A stretch of DNA of 64,000 nucleotides from Ctenosaura bakeri (GCA_948474755.1 CAOLHI010001843.1:62001-126000); one strand, 5' to 3'; numbered from the stretch's first letter, positions 11,052 to 22,907 are shown. Notes: a model not told the origin generated them from the letters alone. Numbers and translations: made by a program.

Positions 11052-11202
11052 CTTTTGTGTAGGTTCTATCACCTGATCCTTGACATCCGTCTTCATCATC
11101 ACAGTCTCCACTTGATTCCATTTCTTCATTAAGTCCATTCCCGCTGCCACCTTCCCTGGTGCTCCATCTTTCTGATTTTAAATTTGTCCTCTCAGTCGCC
11201 AG
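11052..11202 (-). CDS. GPC5: Glypican-5-like exon (internal, near 3' end)
   Basis: Glypicans are GPI-anchored heparan sulfate proteoglycans that modulate Hedgehog, Wnt and FGF signalling at the cell surface. This minus-strand exon is open for 50 codons in phase 0. It starts after acceptor TTACATGTAG and ends at donor AAAAG|GTAGGATT. Its product begins LATERTNLKSERW and includes LNEEMESSGDCDDEDGCQG. The Ser-Gly pairs inside an acidic run (SSGD, GSGD) are the typical glycosaminoglycan attachment setting. From memory of the family, GDCDDEDGC matches GPC5 more closely than GPC3, which has an extra acidic residue between the cysteines. A second donor, ATCAG|GTGATA, would end the exon at 11073 in the same phase 1. 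The upstream globular Cys-rich domain and the GPI-signal exon are outside the window, as expected for a gene with huge introns. Confidence 0.78.
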
Positions 11203-12782
11203 CTACATGTAAGACATACATAATAACATATTGGCAATGTTTTAATGTTTTCTTGCAATTCAAACTGCAAAGGATGAAAAAAAATCCTCTGGTATCAGCT
11301 TGGGCTTCCTGATGTCATCGTCCCATTTACTGATTCGATGCCATAGGTAAATCCCATGGATTCAGTAAATCTAGTCTAGTCAGGGCTAACAACAGGATTC
11401 ATGTCATAGTCTTGGGAATTTCTATTATTCCATTAGGGACAGCATGGAATCAATGAATAGAGCATTGTTCAATAGCTCATAACTGAGGCCAAGGAATTTT
11501 TGTTTCCTAAATGCAAATCTGAGACTGGGAAATCTAATCTTTCTTCCCCTCTTCCCAGCATCAGTCTTTTTGCTTGATGGTCTCTTCCACCTGCACCTCT
11601 TTATTTGTTGGATATACTAAAAGTCAAATTGCCATACTTCCTTTTGGGTATTAGAAAATAAGGATTATTATATTCCAACTTCCTTACAGTACCCGACCCA
11701 TGGCAGTTGTCACTTCCTACAATGCAATTCCTCTGTGTACTTATTGTTTGGAATCCAGCAAGTGTGTTAGCCAGAGGTGACACAATGGTTATTAAAAAAT
11801 GCTGTAGGAAAATCCTAGAAATAAGGCTAGCTGTGGTTATGGCTCCTTTCACAGGGCACTTTTACATTACTCTGAATCACCAACTGAAAGCGAAGACCAG
11901 ATCAATATGAATTGATTTGTTCTTAATAATTGAATGGGGTCTGGACTTCAGGCCCCGAGGCTCTGATACCAGTGCTAGTGCAAAATGAAAAAAGAAGAAA
12001 AGATTGAGGGGCAGGAAGCATTGCTTCTTTCTGGTCATATGGATGTGACTGAGGAATTCTGAGAGCTTTAGTTGACAAAGGTAAGTTTTTCCAAGCTATG
12101 GTTTGCCATAGTATGGTTCTGGTGGTGGTGGTGTTAATGATGGCGATGGTACTGGAAAGAAAGAAGAGAAGGAACAAAGACAGGCTGGCTCTCAGGAAAC
12201 TGGCGGGCTGATAGGACACCATCTTCCTTTTGTACTTTTTTTTTTAACTGTGTCCAGCTGACTTGTTAAGCTAGGAGTGACAGGGACCAAGTAAATGTTT
12301 AGGAGTAAATGAATTTGAGTAGAATTTAATTTTTGGGTAGATGTCTTGATGGCATGTAAAGGTTGGAGCTAAATTCTCTGTGGAGCTAAAGATCAGAGAA
12401 AATCAAGTGTACAACCTATTTTGAGAGGGATCTGGGTGAGGGAGTTAAATATTTTGGGGTGGGGGATAACTGAAAAGGATTAGATTTGAGGATTTCAGTG
12501 CTTCCACATGGTTCAGATTGTGACCTTGAGTGAGTCAGTCAAATCTGATTGCCTACACAGAGTGGTGTCATCTCTGGGCCAAATTAGATATGATACGAAT
12601 TGTGTGGATTCTGTGAACATGTGCCCTTATTTGTTACGTAAACAGAAAAATTGCAGAAAAAATTAAACAACCTCAGGACTTGAATGAATGAAGGAGGGAA
12701 GTTGAACTCTGGTATTGTTTTAACTCTAAGGACAGTTAATATTATTTTAACTTCTACATTTTGTTTGTTTTTAGCAATATTT
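11203..12782. other. Intron upstream of the GPC5 exon
   Basis: On the minus strand this leads into the acceptor. The tract just before the exon is T-rich but only moderately pyrimidine-pure. A (GGT)n run lies at 12120-12135. No other exon or clear repeat is seen. The 99-codon minus-strand frame at 11923-12222 is hydrophobic by composition only. Confidence 0.5.
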
Positions 12783-12862
12783 TACTTACATGTCTTTTTA
12801 TTTTGTTAAGTTGTGTTGAGTCCCACTTTTTGGGAAAAGGTGGGATATAAACAAAATGATTG
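12783..12862 (+). mobile_element. L2-type LINE 3' tail
   Basis: The words TTGAGTCCCACTTTTTGGG and AAAGGTGGGATATAAACAAA match the 3' end common to squamate L2 elements. Only the tail is recognisable. Confidence 0.6.
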
Positions 12863-13770
12863 GCTAGTTGATTTATCAATCTCTCTTCCTGTCAGAGTCC
12901 TGGCAAAAGTGGGCCTCCATTTGCCCTTCAGGGATTCTACTGGTAAAACGGATAGGTATCACTGACATCTTCAAGATTTGAAATTTTAGTCAGCTGTTCT
13001 CTTTGCAGGATTATTTAAAACACCATACCCACCCACCCACCCACATACTGTTTTCGCTTCCTTCAGGTTGAGCATGTTGATTGCATAATTGTTCTTGCTA
13101 TGGAGTATACAATATAAACTTGAAAATAATATAACCTTTCCCTTGTAAGGATTATTTTTCACAGTTTCAGTATCAGAAAACAGACGTTTTCACAGTTCTT
13201 TATGTATAACAGTTCCTTGTAGTACTGATGCAACTCATTAGCTGTGTTAAAAATCTCTCTGAAGACCAGTAAGGGTGCCCACCCGAAGAAACAGACAATG
13301 AATTTCTTGTGCTGGCAGCATTCAGACAATGGAGGAGGTAGGTGGTAAGATTTGATTCATAATGAATCTGTTGACAAGCATTTGCATTACCCATCATTCA
13401 ATGAGTCATTGCAATCTCTTATGAGAGGTAACAAAAGTATGCATCATCAACAAATGTTCCTTTCTTATGGAGAAATATTGGGCAATTATTCATCTTTATT
13501 TTACAAAGTTCATGGTGTCACACATTCTATAGATAATTTCATTTATGAGTACTGGAGGCATGATTTGTGTCAACAAGACAATATCCAATTGTAGTTCAAT
13601 TTTATTTTTAAACAAGCAGCTTGATGTTCATCATTGCTATTATTCATTATCTGAAAGTCTGATGTCATGCTAGCATGGCAGAACAAAATTGCTTTCTAAA
13701 ACCTTTTTGTACATGATGAAGAATTGTTGAATGGTCTCATGAATTTCAGGGGTTTTTTTGGGGGGGGGTC
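12863..13770. other. Non-coding
   Basis: It contains a short (CCCA)n run at 13026-13043. No gene or dispersed element is recognised. Confidence 0.45.
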
Positions 13771-13850
13771 TGTAAGATCATGGAACTGAGTATTAGAAGC
13801 AACCACAAAGGTAATCTAAACAAAACCTCCTCACAAGCATGGAATTCCCT
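13771..13850 (-). mobile_element. CR1 3'-end fragment, old
   Basis: GATCATGGAACTGAG, then AACCACAAAGGTAATCTAAAC, resembles the CR1 3' end seen from the plus strand (compare 4549-4690), with many substitutions. It is an old, short relic. Confidence 0.45.
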
Positions 13851-14274
13851 GAACAGAATCATAGAACAACTATATACATTCAGTTTTCTGATGTCTTCCA
13901 ACTACTGGTGGCTCATGATATCAACAGGGAGGTCCTTCCCTCCCTCATTATGAAGTGAAGTATCCCGCTCTGCTTGGACCCTTGGCCACCCTTGCTAAAA
14001 GTTAGTATCTCTTTTTCAGAGTCAATGAAGAACAACAATGCAGGTTTCTAGTGAATGTTGCCACTGAAAAGTAGTAAGCACGTTCAATAGAAGATAGAAA
14101 GTGTTCTTAGGATCATTTTTGTCTTGAAGTAAGTCATTCTAAGCATGATCATTCAGAAGTAAGTCCTACTGAAGCCAATCACCACAGACAGGATGTCACC
14201 TCAAGTGAGCTTTTCCTACACTTAGAGGGCAATTTTAAGTTACAGATTTGCTGGCCAAAGGAGTAGGCACAAAC
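13851..14274. other. Non-coding
   Basis: No gene or repeat family is recognised in this 420-bp stretch. Confidence 0.45.
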
Positions 14275-14870
14275 TGTCAGGAATCTCTCCTTGCTGAGCC
14301 GCAGCCAGCAAGAGAGGAGAGAGGTCAGGAATACTTGGAGAGTCTGAATATACCAAAACACCAGGAAAACACAGGTTGAGCCAGGTCAAGGTACAGTCCA
14401 AAGGTTCAGGAGGCAGAGATCCATCTGGAAGGTTTCAGGGAGCAGGAGACATGAAGGTTGTGAGGGCTTGCTAATAATTTGCTGCAAGCAAGGAGCAGCC
14501 ACACCGGCAGACTTAAATAGCCCCTGTGAGCAGGTGCTGCTTGTTATTGTTTCCTCAGCCTAGTCCATGCAGCCTCCCTCTGGGCAGCCCATTTCAGCCT
14601 TCTGCGTGATTGAGGGCTGATGGGCACAGCTGGCTGCAACTCCTCTGCATCACTGCTGGTTCCCTCTCCGTCAAGAGCTGGCTCAGGCAACTCTGTCTCC
14701 GTTTGACCTTCCAGTGCAGGTGATGTTTGCCGGTTGACTTGCTCACTCCCTGGCTTGGCCCCATGCACAATCAATTGCTCCTCAATCACCGCAGCATCAT
14801 CTATCACACAAATGTCTTCTTCCATTAAAAGGAGGTTAAGATTAGACACAAAATCAGCTGGCAGAAATTA
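14275..14870 (-). mobile_element. LTR-retroelement-like segment
   Basis: On the minus strand, an open frame is followed by a TATA-like GGGCTATTTAAGTC element, a GC-rich leader and an end reading GAGATTCCTGACA. The TTCCTGACA end is typical of Ty3/Gypsy-type LTRs, and ORF-then-LTR is the order expected at a retroelement 3' end. I could not define the LTR start, and no clean target duplication is visible. A decayed 3' end of a Ty3/Gypsy-like element is my best reading, but the superfamily is not proven. Confidence 0.4.
14544..14849 (-). CDS. 101-codon ORF of unknown function in LTR-like repeat
   Basis: The frame starts at an ATG inside the element and stops at TAA about 40 bp upstream (minus strand) of a TATTTAAG box. 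The product is acidic in the middle (EEDICVIDDAAVIEEQLIV, then a Pro/Glu/Ser-rich linker) and basic at the C-terminus (PQSRRRLKWAAQREAAW, then TRLRKQ). I recognise no domain. The acidic-then-basic profile could be the C-terminal end of a retroelement polyprotein. The absence of stops over 101 codons in otherwise decayed DNA is worth noting, though GC-richness lowers the stop frequency. Confidence 0.35.
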   Translation of the reverse strand: MSNLNLLLMEEDICVIDDAAVIEEQLIVHGAKPGSEQVNRQTSPALEGQTETELPEPALDGEGTSSDAEELQPAVPISPQSRRRLKWAAQREAAWTRLRKQ

Positions 14871-16040
14871 CCTTCAGTTGACAGATCTCAGAGATCTGGC
14901 AACAGAGCAATTTGCTGGCAGAGCTGCTCTGCTGGTTAAGACCTCTTGGCAGAAAAGCCTCCCCACAAAATGGTAGAGAAATTCACAATGGAGAATTCAC
15001 AACCATGTCTTCAAACACAAGGCTCTAAAATTATCAGTTTAAGTTTCCATCCATGGTAGCTACCCAACATTTACAGATTACCTGTGCCTGTGAAAGTGCC
15101 ACCAAGTAGAACAAGCCACAAGCTATGCCAAGAGAACCTGGGGTGTTTCCCCTCGCCAAAAGCTGTTCAGCAACCTGATAAGTTTCATTCACTAATAAAA
15201 TGAATCTTCATTTTAGTTTGAAAACTGTTTCTGGATTTCTTGTTTCATTCTTTAATAAATGTACCAAATGGAAGCTGATTTGATTCTGTTGTCTAGTTCA
15301 AGGGTCAGTTTCACCCCTAACTGGCTACACTGATATGACTTTAAAGGAGTTAAAGCACAACCTGGAGAAAGTGTCTATCCTTCCTTATAAGTATGGAAGC
15401 CTAGTTTTTCACAGAATACAAGTTATTAAAATCCTGAGAGATGCCTTTTGTATAACAGAGGCAAACAGTAACAGGGTTAGAAGTAAAAATACAATCATTT
15501 GCAACACATGCACACTGTGATAACTGAGCATAGGCTTTTTCTTAAATGCCATTGGGTATTCTTTTACTGCATTGTTTACAGAAAAAGACAACCAAAAAAT
15601 ATAAGTTGTATCATAATGGTAATGCTGCTTACATTAATACCAGTAACTAACACGTGCTGTGAAAAGGTTTTACTAGTCCTGGCAGCAATGCTCACTTGGA
15701 CTGCAAAATGGTCTGTATGGCAAAATCAGCTGTTCATTGTTTCTGCCAGATCCCGAATTTATCTGCCAAGGTGTAGCTTGCTTTTGTTCTGATTAACATC
15801 CCATGCAGTGTTACAAAGGATTTCTCTCTTTCTACTGAGATATCTTAATTGATGCTACTGTCAAATAGGAAAAATGTGAGAAATTGCACACAAACAAATG
15901 TGTCTTCTTAAAAGCTTTCAGATGGTGATCCACCAAACATTGTAGATCAGATATAAGCAGGGGTTTTCTATATAATTCAGGTTGTATGATAGGCTGGGAA
16001 CATAATCTGCATGCATGTGCTATCAAGGTCTTGCATAAAC
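14871..16040. other. Non-coding
   Basis: No gene is supported. The frames at 15335-15792 are AT-rich and without domain content. Confidence 0.45.
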
Positions 16041-16043
16041 TAT

Positions 16044-16448
16044 GGCCCTTTTCGCACCTTACCTCGTCGCGGCAGTGGGGAGCAGCACTCGCGCGAGCAG
16101 CTATTTGCGCGAGCTGCTCACGACAGCCCTTTTTGCCTCCCGCATTGCCTTCCTTGTGACGCTATCATGGCACTCGTGCCTCACCCCTTCCTTCCGCAGC
16201 GCAGTCTGGGAGCTGTAGGAAGCGTGACCGCCCCTGCTCGCCAAAGCACCGCACACAGGTAAGTGTGCGAGGGCGCTGCGAGCATTGAGCGAGCGTGCAG
16301 TATTTTTGGCTTAAAGCATTGTATGTGCCCTGCTTTAGCCTCGTGAGCATCACGCGAGTGGGAGTGTGTCGTACAGAGCGATGCTCCCACTCACGCAATG
16401 CTCAAGGGGCGCTCGCGCAAAAAAAAAAAAAAGCATGCGAAAATGACT
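16044..16448. mobile_element. Family B element, copy B1 (405 bp, CpG-rich)
   Basis: It starts GGCCCTTTTCGCACC and ends GCATGCGAAAATGACT, a mutated inverse of the start. It is flanked by TAT at 16041-16043 and 16449-16451. The inside is GC-rich with many intact CpGs (for example GCGCGAGCAGC), unlike its surroundings. It has the half-palindrome TTTTTGGCTTAAAGC in the middle, also found in copies at 24.3, 59.3 and 63.7 kb. There is no protein; the short frames here are by-products of GC content. Many surviving CpGs suggest recent insertion or lack of germline methylation. Confidence 0.75.
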
Positions 16449-16451
16449 TAT

Positions 16452-18409
16452 GTCTGGATCAGAGCCCAAAGTGTTCCTCAGCAAAAGCCAGTGTCTCCTG
16501 AGATCTCAAAGAGGAAATACTAGGAGCACATTCTACTGAGTGAAAATGGCCAATGGCTGGTTGAGTCAACACTATGCCAGCTGAAGGCACAATCCAAGTG
16601 CCTCTCTAACTAGATGTGCTGGATATTTTTTAGTCTGGCTTAACTTTGTGGTGGCCTAATTTACCTTCTCCTAGTCTTATACTTTGAGGGCATTGTGGTT
16701 GTGTCCCTGGACTGGAAGAGGCTAGCATCTGCTTGGATCCTCCCTTACCTTACCTCTTTTCAGAAAATTTCATGGCTATCTGCTTAAGAAGAGGTTTACC
16801 AACCTCATTCTAACCCCTTACAGGATGGCCTTATAGCTGTAAATAAAGTTTGGAAGTGAAGAAGACAAAAAGCAGTAATATGGGTGAAAAGTTGGAAATT
16901 TGTTAACATTATCAGAGAAAGTTTACCTATCCTTGTAAGAGAGGCCATTGGATTACTAAATAGCCAGAGCATGTAGCTTCAATCTTTGAAATGTACACTT
17001 TCTCCTGCTGAAACAAACAGACAAAAATCATGTTTGGGCACAGTGTCCATCCTGTGGCTTCACAACAAGACAAGAAACTTTACTGATCAAGCCCAGACTT
17101 AGTTGATATATGGAATCTGAACAGGGATTAAAACCTTAATAATGATATTTCCTAGCGTAAGTACTCTTTTCCCATTTCACACTTACCTCACATCTACCAC
17201 ATTCAATTTAACTATTGATGCATACTAAGAACACACAGTCCTAAATTCTATGCAGCAATTAGTTTCTAAAATGCCTTTTATCTTGTACTAACCTTCAGCA
17301 TGAATAGTCACAAAGTTTTGCACTTAAATTTTTTCCTGGAGGCAATCATTGCAAAAAGGAGAACAAACCAGAATTACATCTCCCTCCTTGTTAATTATCC
17401 ACAGAGACAGTGAGTGGAATCTTGGCTTTCACTTGCTGATGTTTTCACTGGGGCCAAAAAGACATTTTGGTATGAACCATTTAGTAACCAAAAGCATGAT
17501 CTTTTGAAAAGACTTTGGCATTTAATTTTCTTTTTAATATGCTGCAGTGAATTATGTATTGGCATCTAGCAGAATGAGTAAATGCTGTTGCTGTTTTGCA
17601 CCTATTGTAAGAGAACATCCTTGTGAAAAGTCATGAAGGACTTACGTGTTTTCTGCTTTTTTTAAAAAATAGGGAAATTATTTTGCTTGCAAGGACATAA
17701 GTAGCTGTCTTATTTCCAGGCTGGACCTGTTGCTTATTTGGCCCAGTTTTGTCTACTTTGACCTGAAGTAGATATTCAAAATCTCAAGCACTTCAACCTG
17801 CAACTATTTTTGAGTTCAATATGTTGGCAATTGAAACTTGTATCTCTAATGTGAAAGCATGTAATTTCATCACAAAGCTATGACCCACTTCCTCAACACC
17901 TCCTTGCATATGGGGTAGGTTTTATAATCTGCTCATATTTCAAATAATAGGAGTACGAGAAAATAAAATTGTCATGGTCATGTCACTGTTATTTTCATCA
18001 CTGTCACCTCCTTCCTCCTTCTCATCATTATTATTCACAGATTCGGAACTCTTTGCCTGCGTGAAAAGTGGTTTTGCTTATTGTCAGCTATCAAAAAATC
18101 AAGAGCCCATCAAATTCATGGAGTTGTCCTCCCTGTCATGATCCAACAAAAGGGATATATGTAGCCTTGCATGTATAGATCCGAGATCTTGGGTTAAAAA
18201 AAAGAAGTAACAATAACTATCTGGAAAAAAGGCTTCTTCAGAGAATAGTAGTCATGTCTTCATCGACGCATGACTCAGAGAGGCGGTATCATGCATTCTT
18301 GCCACCACCTCAACCTTAATGTGCCCTTTTGGGGCATTGGCCCCAAAATCTGCCCTCTTAATTGATGAACACCTGAAAAGAAAACAAATGTATGCTAAAA
18401 TATAGCATG
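16452..18409. other. Non-coding, unique
   Basis: About 2 kb without a recognisable repeat or gene. The 17440-17700 part is AT-rich and repeat-free and might include conserved non-coding sequence. Confidence 0.4.
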
Positions 18410-18606
18410 CTGATCTTGCCATGTAAGAAGCATTAGTCCTGGTTAACACTTGGTTGGAAGAACACCAGGCAATATTAGGGATACCAGGCAGGCTGATAAA
18501 TGAATCTTGCCTCAAACCCTGGAGAGCCACTGCTAGCCAAATTTGAAGTACTAGACTAGATGATCCAGTGGTTTGGCTTAATATAAGATAGCTTGTTATG
18601 TTCTTA
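18410..18606 (+). mobile_element. 5S-rRNA-derived SINE with LINE-like tail
   Basis: CCTGGTTAACACTTGGTTGG followed by AAGAACACCAGG and ATACCAGGCAGG tracks the second half of 5S rRNA (CCTGGTTAGTACTTGGATGG... ATACCGGGTGC). The body has CAAACCCTGGAGAGCC and ACTAGACTAGATGATCC, and the end AAGATAGCTTGTTATGTTCT carries a TTCTTATG-type tail as in CR1/L3-like LINEs. It is a SINE3-type element using the 5S internal promoter. The 5' part of 5S is eroded here and better kept at 39593-39697. Confidence 0.7.
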
Positions 18607-19689
18607 TGTAAGGGTTTCTACATAGGTTGGAACTTGGACAACAAGATTCCAAATCATGTAGAGGCCTGTATACCTGTAGGATCCTCTTTCGTGATCACAA
18701 AGAAACTGGTGGAATGGCCAAGGTCAATGAGGTGGGGGAAAGCTAGTACAAATTGCTGGGGGGAGGTTGCTTTTGTCATTCTCAATAGTATAATTATTTC
18801 TTGATTGCTTTAGACATCCATTGTAAAAATTATGAATTTAAAAGAAAATGATAATGACATACAACATTTGAAATCCCTTGTCAACATTTTTAGCTGATCT
18901 CCTAGAGGATCACAAGTGTGGTTTTGGTGGGACAGGAAAGGAAACTAGACATCTTGGGAATCACTCCTTCAGCCTCCAGGTGAATCAGCCTGACCATGGT
19001 AGCAGAGGAGGAAAAACCTCCCACCTATAGTTGAGGCAAGGTCCAGTCTGTTCTAGTTGCTGGAGAAACTTCCTCATTCTCCCTCCATTCCACTACACCA
19101 AATGGCTGCCTTCCTCCCCCTTATAGGTATACCCAGGCAACAGTCTCTGAGGTCTCTTCCTAACCTGTAGGAAGTCAGGGAGAGAGGGAGGAATGCTGTC
19201 TTTGGACATCTCCATGCATAGCCAGAAGCTTCTTTCCTGTTTGGCCCAAAGCCAACATCCTGGTCCAGAGTTATTTACCTGCCCTGCCAGCTTGCAATCA
19301 TCCACCAGTGGTCTCTGCCTACTGCAGTGAAAACTCCTGACAAAAGGACTGGAGTGATTTGCCACCTTGAACTGGCATTTTTGTTCAGCTGTCCCAGAAT
19401 CAGTATGAATTCTCCATCCAGCAACTGGAACTCTTAAGCATCCCACTCCTTTAAGCATCTATTTCCCAAAAATATTACCTATAGACACATAAGCTAGATT
19501 CAAACCACATCTGTAAATGGCATTTCAGTATCTTCCATTATATTTCACTAGTGCCAGTGATTTCTTCTACTAGATTTGGAGAAGCACAAGTTTTCTCACC
19601 AGTCTCCTGAATTATGTACTACAAGATAGGGAATTGAGGATTAAGTTAAGCCCCTGTAATATGTTTTTCTTCCCCCCTGCTTTGGTTCT
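18607..19689. other. Non-coding
   Basis: A 121-codon minus-strand frame at 19093-19458 has no domain or splice context and is treated as chance. No repeat is recognised. Confidence 0.45.
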
Positions 19690-19770
19690 TGGGGTGTGGA
19701 TTTAGCCATCTAGAATTCCACTCTTAGGGGAAAGGTGGGATATAAATAAAATCATTGATTGATTTATTGG
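19690..19770 (+). mobile_element. L2-type LINE 3' tail
   Basis: CTTAGGGGAAAGGTGGGATA followed by TAAATAAAATCATTGATTG is the same 3' tail as at 12783-12862. Confidence 0.6.
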
Positions 19771-21249
19771 ATTTAGAGGTGAAAACGAGGCATGAAGAGA
19801 CTACATACCTTGTTGCAAAGGAGAAATATGCTTCTTGATGGCTTCTGAAAGCACAATTCATGATTCTCCTACTCTAAAATGGAGCTACAACCCCATGGTT
19901 TCTATCATTCAAATGTGTTTTATTAAACCACTGTGGTACTGAAATACATTGGTGTGCCACTTGGGTCTGCAGTAGAAGCCAGAGCTCTAGATCTGAAAAA
20001 AAAAATGGCCTGAAGGCATATGTTGCCAGTGCCTGAGTGCTAATTCCAGGAGACCCATACGATTCTTATTTTACCCATCAGACATTTTAATAGGTATAAT
20101 AAAGTTTTCTGGCATTGTTATTTAAAGGATATAGGCATCTAATACTGTTAAATAATAAATCCTCTGAAAATGGGAAAAAAATTCAAATGTTTTTATTAAA
20201 TCACAAAATTGTACTTTGAACAGTCTCAGTGTTCTCAGCAAAATGCACAGTATTAATTCCTCTGCAAAATGTTCACTGCATTCCACATCTATTCTTTTCC
20301 ATTTCATTTAAGGCTGCAATTCCAAGTACGCTTACTAGGAAGTAAGGCCCAGTAAACTCTGCAGGGACTTACATCTGAGTAAACCTGTATAGGTTCTGGC
20401 TGTTAATCTTTTCATCATCTTGCAGACTTTCAAGTCTTCTAGTTCAGAAGCTCTGTGTCTGTAATGTGAACATTTCTGAGAGGTAAGGGATCAAAAAGAA
20501 GTTACATTTTCAACTATGGTAGCTTTAGTGGCCACAGGATTCCTATTACTCTTTTTTAGTCCAGATTTTTTAGATTGCAAGTGCTTGTTTTAAAACAGAG
20601 GAGTGATCTACCTGAGGTCTGGGGGTGCAAAACAATCCTCCCTAGATCTAAGAGGGGGCCCCCATGGTGACTCTGCCCTCAATGTTTTGTTTTCATGATG
20701 ACTGACTGGTTGATTGCACTTTGTAAAAGGTGCGGGGAGAATTTTTGTTTGCTTGCTTTGTATTATATTTTCTTGCATTGTTTATACTCCAAAGCTAGGA
20801 TTCAAGGCATACATGTCCCTCCACCCCACAGCTGTATGACGCCCAGGGCAGATATTTTTCCAAAACCAGGAAGAGATCTTTTAAAACAACGAAGTAAATC
20901 AGAAGTCACTTTGGATTTTGAACAAAGCTTTTTCAGTCTTAAGATAGCCCCAAGGATATTACCACCCACACCTCTAAAGGGTTTGAGACAGCATTTTTAT
21001 TACTTCTTTAACTTTTAAATTTTAGAAGAATGTGCTTCTGGAGCATATGGCCAATATTAGCAAAGTTATATTAATGGAACTAAATATATCTTTTACTGTT
21101 CACACATTCAAGTTTATATGTTACCTCAAGGAAAAGCAAAAGGCACATAGATTCTCTAAATCCTGCTGTTAACAAAAGTAGTATAAGAGGTTTCCCCCCA
21201 TTATAGAAAGTTGTTGTAGATGGGGGCCAATCTGGAATCCAGGTATTGC
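19771..21249. other. Non-coding
   Basis: No gene or family is recognised. The 107-codon frame at 20695-21018 lacks a domain. Confidence 0.45.
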
Positions 21250-21455
21250 TGTTTTTATGTGCCTTCAAATCAATCCTAGCTCTCTCCTAGGCTTTTCTTG
21301 AAAAGATTTAGCCAGTGGAGGTTTGACATTGCCTTTCTCTGAAGCTGAGAGAGTATGACTGGCCCAGTGCCAACCTCGTGGATTTCTATGGATGAGCAAG
21401 GATTTGAACCCTGGTCTGCAAAAGTTCTAGTCCAACACCTAAACCACTATACCCT
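21250..21455 (-). mobile_element. Sauria-type SINE, nearly full length
   Basis: Read on the minus strand: tRNA-like head (GGTATAGTGGTTTAGGTGTT), B-box-like GGGTTCAAATCC, the conserved AGCCTCAGAGAAAGGCAA-like middle, and the BovB-related GATTTGAAGGCACATAAAA end. All SINE parts are present, although diverged. Confidence 0.75.
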
Positions 21456-21539
21456 CCTGATCCTAGATATGCCTGACAGTTATCCATTTTGGGGGCTTGT
21501 GGGAAACTATCATGTGGAAACTATCATGTGGCTAAACCG

Positions 21540-22296
21540 GTGATACTGTACCACATATGAGCACTGCATTTTTTTTTTTAATTACAATGCTCAGAATTTC
21601 CCAATCAGCATGTCAGCCATGCTGGCTGGGGAATTCTGGGTGTCATAGTCCAAGCGAGTAATTTTTCCAGCTATTAGTACTTACATATAGAGCTCTGCAT
21701 CGGTGAAGCCCATCCTATTTCATGCTCTTATGGAGCTCTTTGATGGAGGTAGATTGTTTATATTGTTATAGGAGGCTTTGACATCAAAACGAACCCTCAA
21801 TTTCAATTAAGATGGGCCAGGTCCAGGAAGACTTCTTTAAAAAAGGGATGAGAAACCTGTGGGGTTGGACTTTAACTCTCATAAGTCCCAGTTATCATGG
21901 TCAATGATAAGGCATTATAGAAGTTGTATCTCAGATACCTAGAAGCTAAAAGGCAGGGCTGTATAGGCCTGTACCATCATGTAGAGAGCCTGGAAACCAT
22001 CATCTATTGGCCATGGTCGCTGACAAGTACTAAGTCAGTGGGGTGATAAACCTGCTCTAGGTTTTAATTTAAAGGACCTATCCAAAGCACCAAATCTTAT
22101 TCCCAAAATACTTTGGCACCTTGAATAACTCCTTTAAAATACCAGAGAGGGCTGACTACTCCATGACATGGGAGACACCAACTACCACTGTGTTTTGGAC
22201 TAGTTTCCTGAATCCTTCAGCCAGCTTGGCTAATGTTGGCTATGGTATTCTGCAACTTGCAATCTAAAAGGTAATATTTCCAAACACTGTTCATGC
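21540..22296. mobile_element. Three degraded hAT-like palindromic fragments
   Basis: Pieces at about 21585-21660 (an inverted GCATGTCAGCCATGCTGGC core with GAATTCTGGGTGTCATAGTC), 21841-21960 (GGGATGAGAAACCTG and GGACTTTAACTCTCATAAGT) and 22190-22296 share the inner-arm vocabulary of the element at 7947-8080. None keeps both termini or a duplication. The boundaries are approximate. Confidence 0.45.
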
Positions 22297-22889
22297 AGAA
22301 TGAGTGCATGAGAAACAGTTTGTTTTCACATAGAAGCTAATGTCACTAGCAAAAAATCAAGTGTTAGAAAACAGGATTTCCACAGAGTCATAACTGAACT
22401 AAGCTAGAAAGTCCACACAGAATTTCCTATAGCATTTTCTGCAAGGAGGAGCACATGCCTTGCTCACTAAAGATCCCGTCTTCAGTTCTAAAAATTTCCA
22501 ACTGAGTAGGTCTCAAGAAATAGCACAATCTCTGCCTGAGAACTTGAAGAGTCACTGCTAGTCAGAAAAGGCCATATTGAGTAAAGTGGATCAAAGGGAT
22601 GGATCAGTTGAAAACAGTATTATATTTTTGACTGAAGAGATCAGAAACACTCCTTTCATTCTCTTTCTGCTTCATTTTAAAACTTTTCAGTTTTTTTAAA
22701 AATAATAACCATAAGCCTGATCAACTGAACTTTTTTTCCCCGCACTATGTTATGTCATGCTAACATTTGCTTACCTGCTGTCAGTCTTTATCAATTGTTG
22801 AGACCTACTGTCATTTTTTTTCTTTTCAGTTTAACAAACTGCTTTTGGTATCTTATTAATAATAAAACTAAGGAGCTGGGAGTAACTAA
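22297..22889. other. Non-coding
   Basis: A unique spacer before the CR1 copy. Nothing is recognised in it. Confidence 0.45.
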
Positions 22890-22907
22890 ACACCATTTGA
22901 TTACTTT

